Shown piece by piece: positions 28,057 to 37,454 of a DNA stretch of 64,000 bases. The stretch covers positions 56,495 through 120,494 of the forward strand of contig JBBSCB010000007.1 of NCBI GenBank assembly GCA_038250675.1. Direction: 5' to 3'. Made by a program: the position numbers and the translations under genes. The stretch's first letter is position 1. Each line of letters starts with the position of its first letter. This DNA is from JAICUF01 sp038250675. GTDB taxonomy: Bacteria > Gemmatimonadota > Gemmatimonadetes > Gemmatimonadales > GWC2-71-9. Under the pieces are notes generated by a model. It was not told where the DNA came from, did not search any database, and saw only the letters and a program-made list of their open reading frames with translations.

Positions 28057-30263
28057 GGCAGGACACGCCGCTGACGCTCACGAGGCGCCCGTACCGGTGG
28101 CCGGGGCGCGGGCTCCGCGTGCACGGGCCGCGGTGGGGGCTGCTCGCGGCGGTCGCGGTGTTGACCTGCGTCGTGTTTCCGGCGCCGCAGGTCCCGTCGA
28201 GCCCGGTCTACGACGTGGGTGAGGCGGCGTCGCGTACCATCGTCGCGCCGATTCCGTTCATCGTACGCAAGACCGATGATGAAATTGCGCGCGAGGGCGA
28301 CACCCGCGCCCTCGCCATTCGCCCGGTCTACCGGTTCACGTCGGCGGGCTACGCCGCGGCGCTCTCCGCGGCGCACAACTTCTTCGACAAGACGTCGCGC
28401 ACCGCGACCGGTCCGGATGGCGCGGCCTACAACCTGGCGCCCCCGCCCGACAGCGTCGAGCTCAGCCCCGACGAAGCCCGCTACCTCGGGGACCCGGCGC
28501 GTCGGAGCGCCATGCGTTCGGCAATCACCCGGTTCCTGGCGCGTACCCTCTCGCGCGGGGTGGCGGACGCAGGCGCTATTCGCGCCGAGCGTGCCGGACG
28601 TATCTCGCTGCTTCGAGCCGATGGCGAGCGGCTCGTTTCCCGCGACTCCATCCTGACGTTCACCGACTTCATGCTGGAGGCGGAGAACGGCGCGCCGGCC
28701 GACGCCGGATCCGCGGGCGAGCGCACCTTCCGCCATCTGGCGGCCGCGTTCTTCTATCCGACGATCATTCCCGACGCCGATGAGACCGCTCGCCGCCGCG
28801 AGCGCTTCCGGCTTACGCTGGATTCCATCAAGTACGCCGTGCCGGTGGGTGAGCGGATCGTTGCCGCGCGCGAGCTGGTCTCGCCCGAAGTGCGCGACAA
28901 GCTGCTGGGCCTGCGTGATGCGCTCCGCCGGCGCGGCACCAACGGAACCGGCGCCGCCTCGTTCGCCGGGCCGTTCCTGTACGACGCGCTGGTGCTGTCC
29001 CCGTTCTGGCTGCTGCTGACGTTCTACCGGCGCGAGACCTACGCCCGGCTCCGGGAGATGAGCTTCTTCGCCGGGCTGTTCGGTGCCGTGGTCCTGCTCA
29101 CGCACGGCATTGCCGATCTCTTTCCCGGGCGGCCCGAGCTGCTGCCGATCCCGGCCGCCGCAATCCTGGTGGCCATGCTCTACAACGGCCGCCTCGCGCT
29201 GGCATCGGCGTCGACGCTCGCCATTCTGATCGGCGGGCAGTGGGCGCTCCGCACCAACGAGACGCTCTTCTTTGCCCTGGTGGGCGGCGTGGCGGCCGCG
29301 GTGAGCGTGCGGGTGATCCGCCGCCGGCGCCGCCTGTACGTGACGGTGGGCGTGATGACCTGCGCGTACGCGCTGGCGGCGCTCGCCGTCGGGTTGTCGG
29401 CCGGGTGGGCGCCGCGCGCGATCATGTCCAGCGCGCTGGCCGGTCTCGTGGCTGCCGTCGGCACGACGGCTGTCGCCATGCTGATGCTTCCCCTGGCCGA
29501 AAGCGTCACCCGCATCACCACCGACCTGACGCTGCTCGAACTGGAGGACCCCACGCGGCCCCTGCTGCGACGGCTGGCGCTCGAAGCGCCGGGCACCTGG
29601 GCCCACAGCATCGCGATGGCCAATCTGTGCGAGTCGGCCTGCAATGCCATCGGCGCCAACGGACTGCTGGCGCGGGTCGGCTGCTACTATCACGACATCG
29701 GCAAGCTGGACCAGCCCCGCTATTTCTTCGAGAATCAGGCGCGCGGCGCCAACCCGCACGATGAGCTGCCGCCGGAGGAATCGGCGGGGATCATCCGGGC
29801 CCACGTCGAACGCGGGCTGCAGCTCGCCGTCGAGCACCGGGTGCCGCGTACCGTCCGGGCCTTCATTCCCGAGCACCACGGCACCAACGAGATCCGCTCC
29901 TTCCTGGTCCGTGCGCGCGATCGTGCGCCCGGCATGCCGATCGATGCCGCGCGCTTCCGCTACCCCGGCCCGCGTCCGCGCTCGGCTGAGACCGCCGTCG
30001 TGATGCTGGCGGATTCGGCGGAGGCGGCGGTCCGGGCCATCGACCACCCGACGCCGGAGAGCGTGCGTCGCGCGGTGGAGGACGTGGTGGCCCAGCGGCT
30101 CTCGTCCGGGCAGCTGGACAATGCGCCGCTCACGCTGCGGGACGTCGACCGGGTGAAGGAGGAGTTCATCCGCGTCATCGCCGGGATGTATCACGCGCGC
30201 GGCGAGTATCCCCGGGCCTCGGCCGAGATGCCGGTGGTACCGCGCGGCGTGGCCGGTGTCTGA
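28053..30263 (+). CDS. 7TM-HD family membrane phosphodiesterase (PgpH-type, c-di-AMP)
   Basis: A 736-residue membrane protein in the PgpH order: a cytoplasmic N-terminus and first membrane helix (about 30-45), an extracytoplasmic domain (VYDVGEAASRTIVAP through LLGLRDALRRRG), a block of about seven helices (residues 310-490), and a cytoplasmic HD domain with THR-like start LALEAPGTWAHSIAMANL, CYYHDIGKLDQPRYF, HVERGLQLA, IPEHHGTNEI and MLADSAEAAVRA. Family members hydrolyse c-di-AMP; activity here is inferred. The GTG start overlaps phoH and the end overlaps ybeY by 8 nt. The downstream CBS/CorC and MgtE genes concern ion transport, which suits a c-di-AMP enzyme. Confidence 0.92.
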
Positions 30264-30672
30264 CGTCGCCGTCGGCGGGCGGCGCCTGCCGCTGCCGGCG
30301 GCGGTCGTGCGCCGCATCGTGCGCGGGGTGCTCACCGCAGAGCGGCGTGACGCCGCCATCTCGGTAACCTTCGTGGGCCGCGACATGATGCGGCGCATGA
30401 ACCACCGCTACAAGCGCAGCGATCGCCCCACCGACGTCATCGCCTTCACCCTCGCGGGTTCCGCCGGCGGGACGCTCGGTGACGTCTACATCTGCCCCTG
30501 GGTCGCGTCGCGCCAGGCGGCCGCGCTCGGCATTGCCCGGCGGACCGAGCTGGTTCGCCTGGTCGTCCACGGCGTGCTGCACGTGCTCGGCTACGACCAT
30601 CCCGAGGGCGAGGGCCGGATGCGCTCCCCGATGTGGCGCCGTCAGGAGCGGTACGTGGAGCGGCTGGCATGA
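30256..30672 (+). CDS. ybeY: Endoribonuclease YbeY
   Basis: Zinc-dependent RNase needed for 16S rRNA 3' maturation and ribosome quality control. The metal motif H-x3-H-x5-H is visible as VVHGVLHVLGYDHPEG; MNHRYKRSDRPTDVIAFTL and LGDVYICP are the other conserved blocks. It has 138 residues. It lies between pgpH and a CorC/HlyC gene, the classic phoH-ybeY-corC order. The GTG start overlaps pgpH by 8 nt and the stop overlaps the next ATG by 4 nt. Confidence 0.96.
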   Translation: MSDVAVGGRRLPLPAAVVRRIVRGVLTAERRDAAISVTFVGRDMMRRMNHRYKRSDRPTDVIAFTLAGSAGGTLGDVYICPWVASRQAAALGIARRTELVRLVVHGVLHVLGYDHPEGEGRMRSPMWRRQERYVERLA

Positions 30673-31868
30673 ACGCCTTCCACTCGTATGTGGCCCCCCT
30701 GATCATGGCCGGCCTGACACTCTGGGCCGGCTGGCTCGCATTTGCCGCCGAAGCCGATACCCAGCTTCCCCGCATGGTGGCCGGCCACCTGCGGGACGAG
30801 CGCGGCGAGCTGTCGGTCGCGCGGCGGCTGCACGTGGCGCATCTGGCGCTGCTGGCACTGGCCGGCGTGGCGGCGGGACTCGCGGTGGCGTGGTGGGCGC
30901 GGTCGCCCGCGGGCGGGCTCGCCCGGCTGCTCGTGGCGGTGGTGTTCGTCTGGTCCATCGGCGATCTGCTGCCGCGCCTGCTCGCCGCGCTGGCACCGGA
31001 TCTGACCGGGCCCGCCCGGAACGCGGCCGTGCCCACGCTCACGGCGTTCGCGCCGCTGCTCCACCTCGTGGCGGCGATCGACTCCCGCGGCCGCCGGCGC
31101 GCGCCGGAGCCGGACCGGAGCGACGGCGGAGCTGCGGAGCGGGACATGCTCCTCGGCGTCTTCTCGCTGGCCGACATGACCGTGTCGGAGGTGATGACGC
31201 CGCGCATCGACATGGTTGCGGTGGATCTCGCGGATTCGCACGCCGAGGTGGTGGACGTGCTCCGCTCAGCCGAGCACGCGCGCCTGCCGGTGTACGACGG
31301 TGGCCCTGACACCGTCGCCGGCGTACTCTACGCCAAGGACATGCTGCCGACGCTGGGCGCCGCCGCGATGCCGACGCCGTGGCAGTCGCTCATTCGCCCG
31401 GCGGCGTACGTGCCGGAGGCCAAGGGGCTCGACCGCCAACTCCGCGACTTTCAGCGGACGGCCGGCCATCTGGCGATCGTCGTGGACGAGTTCGGCGGCA
31501 CCGCTGGGTTGATCACGCTGGAGGACATCCTCGAGCAGATCGTCGGCGAAATTCAGGACGAGTACGACACCGACGAGGTCGCGCCGATCGTGGCCCTCGG
31601 CGACGAGGCGTACCGCGTGCAGGGTGGCGCGGCCCTCTCCGAACTCGAGGGCACCGTCGGCCACGACTTCGGCCGGGAGGACGTGAGCACCGTCGGTGGG
31701 CTGGTGCTGGCCGAGTTCGGGCGGGTCCCGCGTTCGGGCGAGCGGCTCGTGCTGCAGGGATTCGAGCTGCTGGTGGAGCAGGTGGCCCGGCGCCGGGTGC
31801 GCCGCGTCGTGGTGCGCCGGGCCGACGGCGGTGCCGGCCCTGCCCGCGCAGGCGAGGTGTCGGCATGA
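30669..31868 (+). CDS. CBS/CorC-HlyC domain membrane protein, first copy
   Basis: A 399-residue protein of the hemolysin C/CorC transporter-like family. The N-terminal 140 residues are hydrophobic, with about three to four helices, and diverge from a canonical DUF21 domain. A CBS pair follows (VSEVMTPRIDMVAVDLADS to EAKGLDRQLRDFQRTAGHLAIVVDEFGGTAGLITLEDILEQIVGEI), then a CorC_HlyC domain (ALSELEGTVGHDF, VSTVGGLVLAEFGRVPRSGERL). Members are linked to Mg2+/Co2+ handling. A near paralogue follows directly and mgtE after it. The ATG overlaps ybeY. Confidence 0.88.
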   Translation: MNAFHSYVAPLIMAGLTLWAGWLAFAAEADTQLPRMVAGHLRDERGELSVARRLHVAHLALLALAGVAAGLAVAWWARSPAGGLARLLVAVVFVWSIGDLLPRLLAALAPDLTGPARNAAVPTLTAFAPLLHLVAAIDSRGRRRAPEPDRSDGGAAERDMLLGVFSLADMTVSEVMTPRIDMVAVDLADSHAEVVDVLRSAEHARLPVYDGGPDTVAGVLYAKDMLPTLGAAAMPTPWQSLIRPAAYVPEAKGLDRQLRDFQRTAGHLAIVVDEFGGTAGLITLEDILEQIVGEIQDEYDTDEVAPIVALGDEAYRVQGGAALSELEGTVGHDFGREDVSTVGGLVLAEFGRVPRSGERLVLQGFELLVEQVARRRVRRVVVRRADGGAGPARAGEVSA

Positions 31869-33058
31869 CCTGGATTGTGTTCGTCGTCGGACTCCTGGTG
31901 ACCGGCTTTGGTGCGACGGCCGGCGCCGCGCTCATGACGGTGAGTCGCCGCGAGCTCACCCGCGTCGTGTCCCGGCGGCTCCGCGGCACCGGCCCGTCCC
32001 TGGGCTGGCTGGCGCAGGCCGACCACTATCTCACCGCGGCCTCCGCGACCACATCGCTCGGGATCCTGCTCACCGGCGCATCGCTGCCCGGGATCGTGGA
32101 CGCCTCGTCGGTGCTGCGCTCCACCGCCGCGCTCGCCGTCGCCACCGTCGCGTTTGCTCTCGTGATTGGCTATCTCATGCCGCGCTGGCTCACCCGCCCC
32201 CGGGCCGAGGCGGTGGCGGCGCATGTGCTGCCGGTGATCCGGCCGTGGTCGGTGCTGCTGGGACTCGTGCTGCCGGCGCGCTCGCGGGGCCGGCCGTACG
32301 AGCTTCGCTCCATCTGGCGGGAGGGCGCCGCCGACGGCCTCGACGCGGAGCAGGAGTTCCAGATGATCGGCGGCGTGATGACCTTCACGCAGCGTCAGGT
32401 GCGGGCGGTGATGACGCCGCGTACCGACATCGCCGCGGTGGAGGAAGGAGCCACGCTGGCGGAGATCGCCTCGGTCTTTACCGAAAGCGGGTACAGCCGG
32501 ATTCCGATCTATCGCGGCACGCTGGACGAGATCATCGGGATGCTGCACGCGTTCGACCTCTTCAAGCTCCGCCCCGGCGACCCGCTGCCGGTGCGGCCGG
32601 TGGCGCTCTCGCCGGCCACGCGTAACTGCGGTGACCTGCTGTTGGACATGCAGCGGGAGCGCCGCCACCTCGCCGTGGTCATCGACGAGTTCGGCGGCAC
32701 GCTGGGGCTGGCCACGCTGGAGGATCTGCTGGAGGAGCTGGTGGGCGAGATCTTCGACGAGCACGATGGCCGGCAGCCGGTGGCGGCCCAGCCGAGTCCG
32801 GTGCTGCTCGAGGCGGACGGAAACACGTCGCTCGAGGAGATCGAGACCCGCTTTGACCTCGCGCTCCCGCGCGGCGGCGTCTCCACGTTCGCCGGTCTGC
32901 TGGCCGAGCTGGCGGGACGGATCCCGGCCGCGGGTGAGCGCTTCGTGCTCGACCAACTCGATATCGACGTGCTGCAGGCCTCGCCCGTGCGGGTCGAGCG
33001 GATGATCGTTCGCCTGGCACCGCCGGCCCGGCAGCCGCTTCCGCTCGCGCGCCCGTGA
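31865..33058 (+). CDS. CBS/CorC-HlyC domain membrane protein, second copy
   Basis: A 397-residue paralogue of the preceding gene. It has an N-terminal membrane domain (MTWIVFVVGLLVTGFGATAGAAL, three to four helices), then VRAVMTPRTDIAAVEEGATL, HLAVVIDEFGGTLGLATLEDLLEELVGEIFDEHD, and a CorC_HlyC C-terminus (VSTFAGLLAELAGRIPAAGERF). The N-terminal SRRELTRVVSRRL segment looks more like true DUF21 (CNNM) than that of copy one. The tandem suggests duplication, with the two possibly forming a heteromer; that is inference. Both ends overlap neighbours by 4 nt. Confidence 0.88.
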   Translation: MTWIVFVVGLLVTGFGATAGAALMTVSRRELTRVVSRRLRGTGPSLGWLAQADHYLTAASATTSLGILLTGASLPGIVDASSVLRSTAALAVATVAFALVIGYLMPRWLTRPRAEAVAAHVLPVIRPWSVLLGLVLPARSRGRPYELRSIWREGAADGLDAEQEFQMIGGVMTFTQRQVRAVMTPRTDIAAVEEGATLAEIASVFTESGYSRIPIYRGTLDEIIGMLHAFDLFKLRPGDPLPVRPVALSPATRNCGDLLLDMQRERRHLAVVIDEFGGTLGLATLEDLLEELVGEIFDEHDGRQPVAAQPSPVLLEADGNTSLEEIETRFDLALPRGGVSTFAGLLAELAGRIPAAGERFVLDQLDIDVLQASPVRVERMIVRLAPPARQPLPLARP

Positions 33059-34395
33059 GCACGCCCACGTTCGACATCGCGTCGATGGTGGAGCTGGTGC
33101 GACGCGGCCAGCTTGCCGACTTCGTATCGCGCGCGACCGACCTGGAACCGGCCGACCTCGCGGACATCCTGGCGGAGCTGGACGAGGCCGAACGGCTGCA
33201 CGTCGTCGAACAGCTTCCGCCCGAGCTGTCCGGACTCGCGCTGGTCGAGATGTCGGGCGAGGAGCACGCGGAGGATACGCTCGCGGCGCTGCCGCCGGGG
33301 CAGGCCGCCGAGATCGTCGACGAGCTGCAGGACGACGACGCCGCCGACCTGATCGGCCAGCTCGACGTCGCGGCGCAGGAGCGCATCCTCGCCCAGGTCG
33401 AGGACCGGAGCGGGCTCGACCGCCTGCTCCGCTACGACCAGCACACGGCCGGTGGCCTGATGACGACGCACGTCGTCAAGGTGCTGGCCAATGACACGGT
33501 CGCCGGTGCGCTCGGGGAAATCCGCCGCCAGAGCGAGGAGCTGGCGGATTTCTATCAGATTTTCGTGGTGGACGGTGGCGACATTCTGATCGGCTCGCTT
33601 CCGCTCAAGGGACTGGTCACCAGTGCGCCCGAGCGTCCGGTCCGGGACATCCTGGAGGAGGCGGACATCACGGTCACGCCGGATGTCGACCAGGAGGAAG
33701 TGGCCCGGCTCATGGGCAAGTACCACCTCGCGAGCGTCCCGGTGGTCGATCCCGCCCGCCGGCTGCTCGGCTGCGTGACGTTCGACGATATCACCCACGT
33801 GGTGCAGGAGGAGACGACCGAGGACCTGCTCAAGTTCGGCGGCGTCAGCGGCGATGAGGAACTGAGCGAGCACTGGCGCCCCGCCGTGCGGAGCCGGCTG
33901 CCGTGGCTGCTGATCAACCTCATGACGGCGTTCGTCGCCAAGAGCGTGATCGACGCGCAGCAGGACGTGATCCGGAGTCTCCCGCTCATCGCCGCCTGGC
34001 TCGGCGTCATCGCGGGGATGGGCGGCAATGCCGGGACGCAGGCGCTTGCCGTCACGGTCCGGCGCGTGGCGCTCGGGCTCATCGCCACCGGCCACGCCCG
34101 ACGGATCATCGCCAACGAGCTGCTCGTCGGGGCGCTCAACGGGCTGGCGACCGGCCTCGTCGTCGCCGTCGTCGGTCTGTTGACCCACAGCGGGGCCATG
34201 CTCGGCCTCGTGGTGGGGCTCGCGATGTTCGGGAACCTGGTCGTGGCCGGCGCATCCGGCGCCCTCATTCCGCTCATGCTGCACCGGCTGAAAATCGATC
34301 CGGCCATCGCATCGTCCATCTTCGTCACCACCTTCACGGACGTCTTTGGGTTCGGCCTCGTCCTGGTGCTGGCGCGGGTGCTGCTGCTCCATTGA
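33055..34395 (+). CDS. mgtE: Magnesium transporter MgtE
   Basis: Mg2+ channel of 446 residues with all MgtE domains: an N-domain of acidic helical repeats (EPADLADILAELDEAERLHV, AEIVDELQDDDAADLI), a CBS pair (TAGGLMTTHVVKV to GCVTFDDITHVVQEE), the plug helix, and five membrane helices with the selectivity segment GMGGNAGTQALAVTVR. In the known structure Mg2+ bound between the N and CBS domains closes the pore, so the protein senses its own substrate. The GTG start overlaps the CorC gene and the stop overlaps the aarF ATG (TGATG). It forms an Mg2+ module with the two CorC genes. Confidence 0.96.
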   Translation: MSTPTFDIASMVELVRRGQLADFVSRATDLEPADLADILAELDEAERLHVVEQLPPELSGLALVEMSGEEHAEDTLAALPPGQAAEIVDELQDDDAADLIGQLDVAAQERILAQVEDRSGLDRLLRYDQHTAGGLMTTHVVKVLANDTVAGALGEIRRQSEELADFYQIFVVDGGDILIGSLPLKGLVTSAPERPVRDILEEADITVTPDVDQEEVARLMGKYHLASVPVVDPARRLLGCVTFDDITHVVQEETTEDLLKFGGVSGDEELSEHWRPAVRSRLPWLLINLMTAFVAKSVIDAQQDVIRSLPLIAAWLGVIAGMGGNAGTQALAVTVRRVALGLIATGHARRIIANELLVGALNGLATGLVVAVVGLLTHSGAMLGLVVGLAMFGNLVVAGASGALIPLMLHRLKIDPAIASSIFVTTFTDVFGFGLVLVLARVLLLH

Positions 34396-36029
34396 TGCGG
34401 GGCGCCGTCGTCGTTGCGCGCCTGGCTCCGTTCGTTGTGGCGTTCGTGCGCGATCGCCGCCGGTTCCTGCTGTTTGGCCGCCCGGCCCGCCGCACCGAAG
34501 CACAGCACCGCCGCCGCGCCGCGCGGTTGACTCGCATCCTTGCCGAGCTGGGCCCCACCTACATCAAGCTGGCGCAGGTGCTCGGTGCTCGCGCCGACGT
34601 CCTTCCCGAACCCTACCTCTCCGCCATCGGCACGCTGACCGATCAGGTGCCTCCGCTCGCGCCCGGCGTCGCCGAGACGGTACTGCAGGAAGCGCTGGGC
34701 CGACGCTGCGGCGATGTGTTCGAGCGTTTCGATACAGTGCCGCTGGCCGCCGCGTCGCTGGGCCAGGTGCACCGCGCGCGCTACGCCGGGCGGGAAGTGG
34801 TGGTCAAGGTCCTGCGGCCGGGCGTCGAGGACCTGGTCCGCCAGGACCTCGGGGTCGCCTTCCGGCTGCTGTTCGTGCTCAATGTGCTGTTCCCCAGCCA
34901 TCACGTCCGCGCGATCACCGCGATCGTCAACGAGTTTGCCAAGCGGATCTGGGGGGAGCTCGATTTCCGCGAAGAGGCGACCAACGCGGAGACCCTCCGC
35001 CGGAACTTTGCCGCCGAGCCGCGCGTGGTCGTGCCCGAAGTCGTGCACGAGCTGACGCGGCGGCGCGTGCTGGTCCTCGAATACATCGATGGTATCCGCA
35101 TCGACCGGCTGCATGAGCGGCTGGCGCGGGGCGAGCTTCAGCTCGGGACGCTGGTCGCCACCGTCATCGATGTCTACATCAAGATGATGCTCGAGGACGG
35201 GGTGTTCCATGCCGATCCGCACCCCGGCAACCTGCTCGTCGATGCCGAGGGTCGACTGGTGCTGCTCGATTTCGGCATGGTGCTGCGGGTGGAGCGCGAG
35301 ACCCAGACGCGACTCGTGCGGACCATTCTCGCTGCGGTGCGGCGGGACGTGGACGGCGTCATCAACGGCTTCTACGCGCTGGGCATTCTCGACCCGGACG
35401 TCGATCGCGGCACCGTTCGCGACGCGGCCCGCCATCTGATGGCGATCTCGCTACGGGATGACCTCACGTCGCGCCAGGTCCAGCACGTGGTGGAGGAGGT
35501 GCTCCGCACGTTCTATGACTGGCCGCTGATGCTGCCGTCTGATTTCGTCTACTTCGGGCGGGCGGCGGTGCTGGTCGAGGGAATCGGGCTGCGCTACGAC
35601 CCGGAATTCAATGCCATCGTCACGGCGCGGCCCGTGGTGGAGCGGGCCGCTGGCCGCCTGCTCACCGGTCTCGGCGACGATCCGCGTGCGCGCCTGGTGG
35701 ACTGGACCACCGAGGCCGCCGGTGCGGTGCGCACGCTGCGCGACCTGCTCCAGCGCGCCGAGCGCGAGGAACTGCGTGTGCGCTGGCACCCGCGGGACAC
35801 CCTCGAGTTGCAGCGGTTCGTGGGGCAGCAGGTCCGGCGCGCGCTGCTCGGGCTCTTTGCGCTTACGGTCTCGATGGTGACCAGCGTGCTGTATCTCGCC
35901 ACCCACCGCATCGAAGTGCTGCTGATCGGTCTACCCGTCGCCGCGGCGATGTTCCTGGTCATCTTCGTGCTGCCCAGTCACCTGTTCCAGAATCCGCTCC
36001 GGTTCCGGCGCCGCTGGACCGGCCGCTGA
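34395..36029 (+). CDS. ABC1/AarF/UbiB-family kinase-like protein
   Basis: Atypical protein-kinase-like ATPase, 544 residues. The N-terminal signature that is K-x-G-Q in most members reads YIKLAQVLGARADVLP, with Ala for Gly. The Ala-rich loop is PLAAASLGQVHRA, then VVVKVLRPGV (ATP lysine), FREEATNAETLRRNF, VLVLEYIDGI, the catalytic HADPHPGNLLVD and LLDFGMV (DFG). Two C-terminal membrane helices anchor it. UbiB/COQ8 proteins support quinone-lipid synthesis, but without other ubi or men genes this one cannot be assigned. The last 99 nt overlap the response-regulator gene on the other strand. Confidence 0.9.
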   Translation: MRGAVVVARLAPFVVAFVRDRRRFLLFGRPARRTEAQHRRRAARLTRILAELGPTYIKLAQVLGARADVLPEPYLSAIGTLTDQVPPLAPGVAETVLQEALGRRCGDVFERFDTVPLAAASLGQVHRARYAGREVVVKVLRPGVEDLVRQDLGVAFRLLFVLNVLFPSHHVRAITAIVNEFAKRIWGELDFREEATNAETLRRNFAAEPRVVVPEVVHELTRRRVLVLEYIDGIRIDRLHERLARGELQLGTLVATVIDVYIKMMLEDGVFHADPHPGNLLVDAEGRLVLLDFGMVLRVERETQTRLVRTILAAVRRDVDGVINGFYALGILDPDVDRGTVRDAARHLMAISLRDDLTSRQVQHVVEEVLRTFYDWPLMLPSDFVYFGRAAVLVEGIGLRYDPEFNAIVTARPVVERAAGRLLTGLGDDPRARLVDWTTEAAGAVRTLRDLLQRAEREELRVRWHPRDTLELQRFVGQQVRRALLGLFALTVSMVTSVLYLATHRIEVLLIGLPVAAAMFLVIFVLPSHLFQNPLRFRRRWTGR

Positions 36030-37454
36030 GTCGCGCCAGTCCTGGCGCTTCGGCAGGCCCCACCGCTGCACCATCCGCGTCAGCGTGCGCCGCGAAATGC
36101 CGAGCAGGCGGGCGGCGCGCTCGCGGTTCCCGCCGCATCGATCGAGCGCCTCGATGACGTGCAGGCGCTCGAGCTCCGCCAGCGGAAGGAACCGGTCCTC
36201 GCTGGTCCGCGCGGGGCCGCCGGCGCCCGGTGAGCGACGGGCAGCGCTGGTCGCCGACCGCACCTCGGCCGGCAGATGCTCCGGGCCGATCACGTCCTGC
36301 TCAGCCAGCACCAGCGAGCGCTCGAGCGCGTTCTGGAGCTCGCGCACGTTACCCGGCCAGTCATAGTCCAGCAGCCATGCCTGCGCCGCCGAGTCGACAG
36401 CCACGAACGCGCGGCCGTGGCGCGCGCCGAGGGTGCGCAGAAAGTGGTCGATGAGCAGCGGGATGTCCTGGCGGCGCTCGCGCAGCGGCGGCAGGTGCAG
36501 GGTGACGACGTTGAGACGATAGAAGAGATCGTCGCGCAGCGTGCCCTCGCGTACGAGCGTCGTCAGGTCGCGGTGGGTGGCGGCGATGATCCGGACGTCC
36601 ACCGGCACCGGCGTGTCGGAGCCGACCGGCACGACCTCGTGCTCCTGCAACGCCCGCAGCAGGCGCGCCTGGAGCGGCGGCGTGATGTCACCGATCTCGT
36701 CGAGAAAGAGCGTGCCCCGGTCCGCCTCACGGAACAGCCCGGTGCGCACGCCGGCCGCGCCGGTGAACGCCCCGCGCACGTGGCCGAACAGCTCGCTCTC
36801 CAGGAGCCCCTCGGGCAGCGCCGAACAGTTGACGGCCACAAACCGCCGGTCGCGTCGGTCGCTGTACTGGTGGAGCGTGCGGGCGATGAGTTCCTTCCCG
36901 GTGCCGGTTTCGCCGGTGACGAGCACGGTGGCGCTGGACGATGCGACCCGGGCCACCGTTTTCATGACGTCGATGATCGCCGGGCTGTGGCCCACCAGCG
37001 GGATCCGCTCGGCCCCGACGCCGCCGGCGCCCGGCTCCACCGGCCGCTCGCGCTGCTCGGACGATACGCGTCGCCGCTCCAGTGCGCGTGACAGGGTCGA
37101 GCGCAGTGACGCGATGTCGTACGGCTTGCTCACGAAGTCGTAGGCGCCGGCCCGGATCGCCTCACCGGCCGTCGCGGCGTCACCGAACGCGGTCAGGACC
37201 AGGACCACGGCATCCGGCTCGCGTTCGCGCACCAGCCGCAGCAGGTCCAGCCCGCTCCGCTCCGGCATGCGGAGGTCGGTGAGCACTGCATCGAAGCGGC
37301 CCGGCATGTCGAGCGCGCGGATCGCCTCGTCCACCGACAGCGTCGCCACCACCTCGTACGCGTCGCGCTCCAGCACCTCGGCGAGCAGCCGGCAGGCCGC
37401 CTCGTCGTCGTCCACCAGCAGGAGCCGCGCGCGGCGGCGGGGGTCGGTGATCAC
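35931..37454 (-). CDS. Sigma-54-dependent NtrC-family response regulator
   Basis: A 507-residue activator: receiver domain (phospho-acceptor Asp60, acidic pocket LLLVDDDEAA, Lys110), AAA+ domain with Walker A GETGTGKE (181-188) and the sigma-54 contact loop GAFTGA (228-233), DRGTLFLDEIGD and the arginine-finger region, then a Fis-type helix-turn-helix (CGGNRERAARLLGISRRTLTRM). All key residues are intact. A C-terminal tail of about 40 residues after the DNA-binding helix is encoded opposite the end of aarF. The GTG start overlaps the histidine kinase stop (GTGA). Targets are probably envelope genes of the same operon, by position only. Confidence 0.95.
   Translation of the reverse strand: MITDPRRRARLLLVDDDEAACRLLAEVLERDAYEVVATLSVDEAIRALDMPGRFDAVLTDLRMPERSGLDLLRLVREREPDAVVLVLTAFGDAATAGEAIRAGAYDFVSKPYDIASLRSTLSRALERRRVSSEQRERPVEPGAGGVGAERIPLVGHSPAIIDVMKTVARVASSSATVLVTGETGTGKELIARTLHQYSDRRDRRFVAVNCSALPEGLLESELFGHVRGAFTGAAGVRTGLFREADRGTLFLDEIGDITPPLQARLLRALQEHEVVPVGSDTPVPVDVRIIAATHRDLTTLVREGTLRDDLFYRLNVVTLHLPPLRERRQDIPLLIDHFLRTLGARHGRAFVAVDSAAQAWLLDYDWPGNVRELQNALERSLVLAEQDVIGPEHLPAEVRSATSAARRSPGAGGPARTSEDRFLPLAELERLHVIEALDRCGGNRERAARLLGISRRTLTRMVQRWGLPKRQDWRDSAAGPAAPEPERILEQVTGQHEDDQEHRRGDG

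Noticed and set aside
32509..34503. Antisense frames of 664 and 626 codons opposite corC, mgtE and aarF
   Set aside because: Same GC-shadow pattern; mgtE and aarF motifs are intact on the plus strand.
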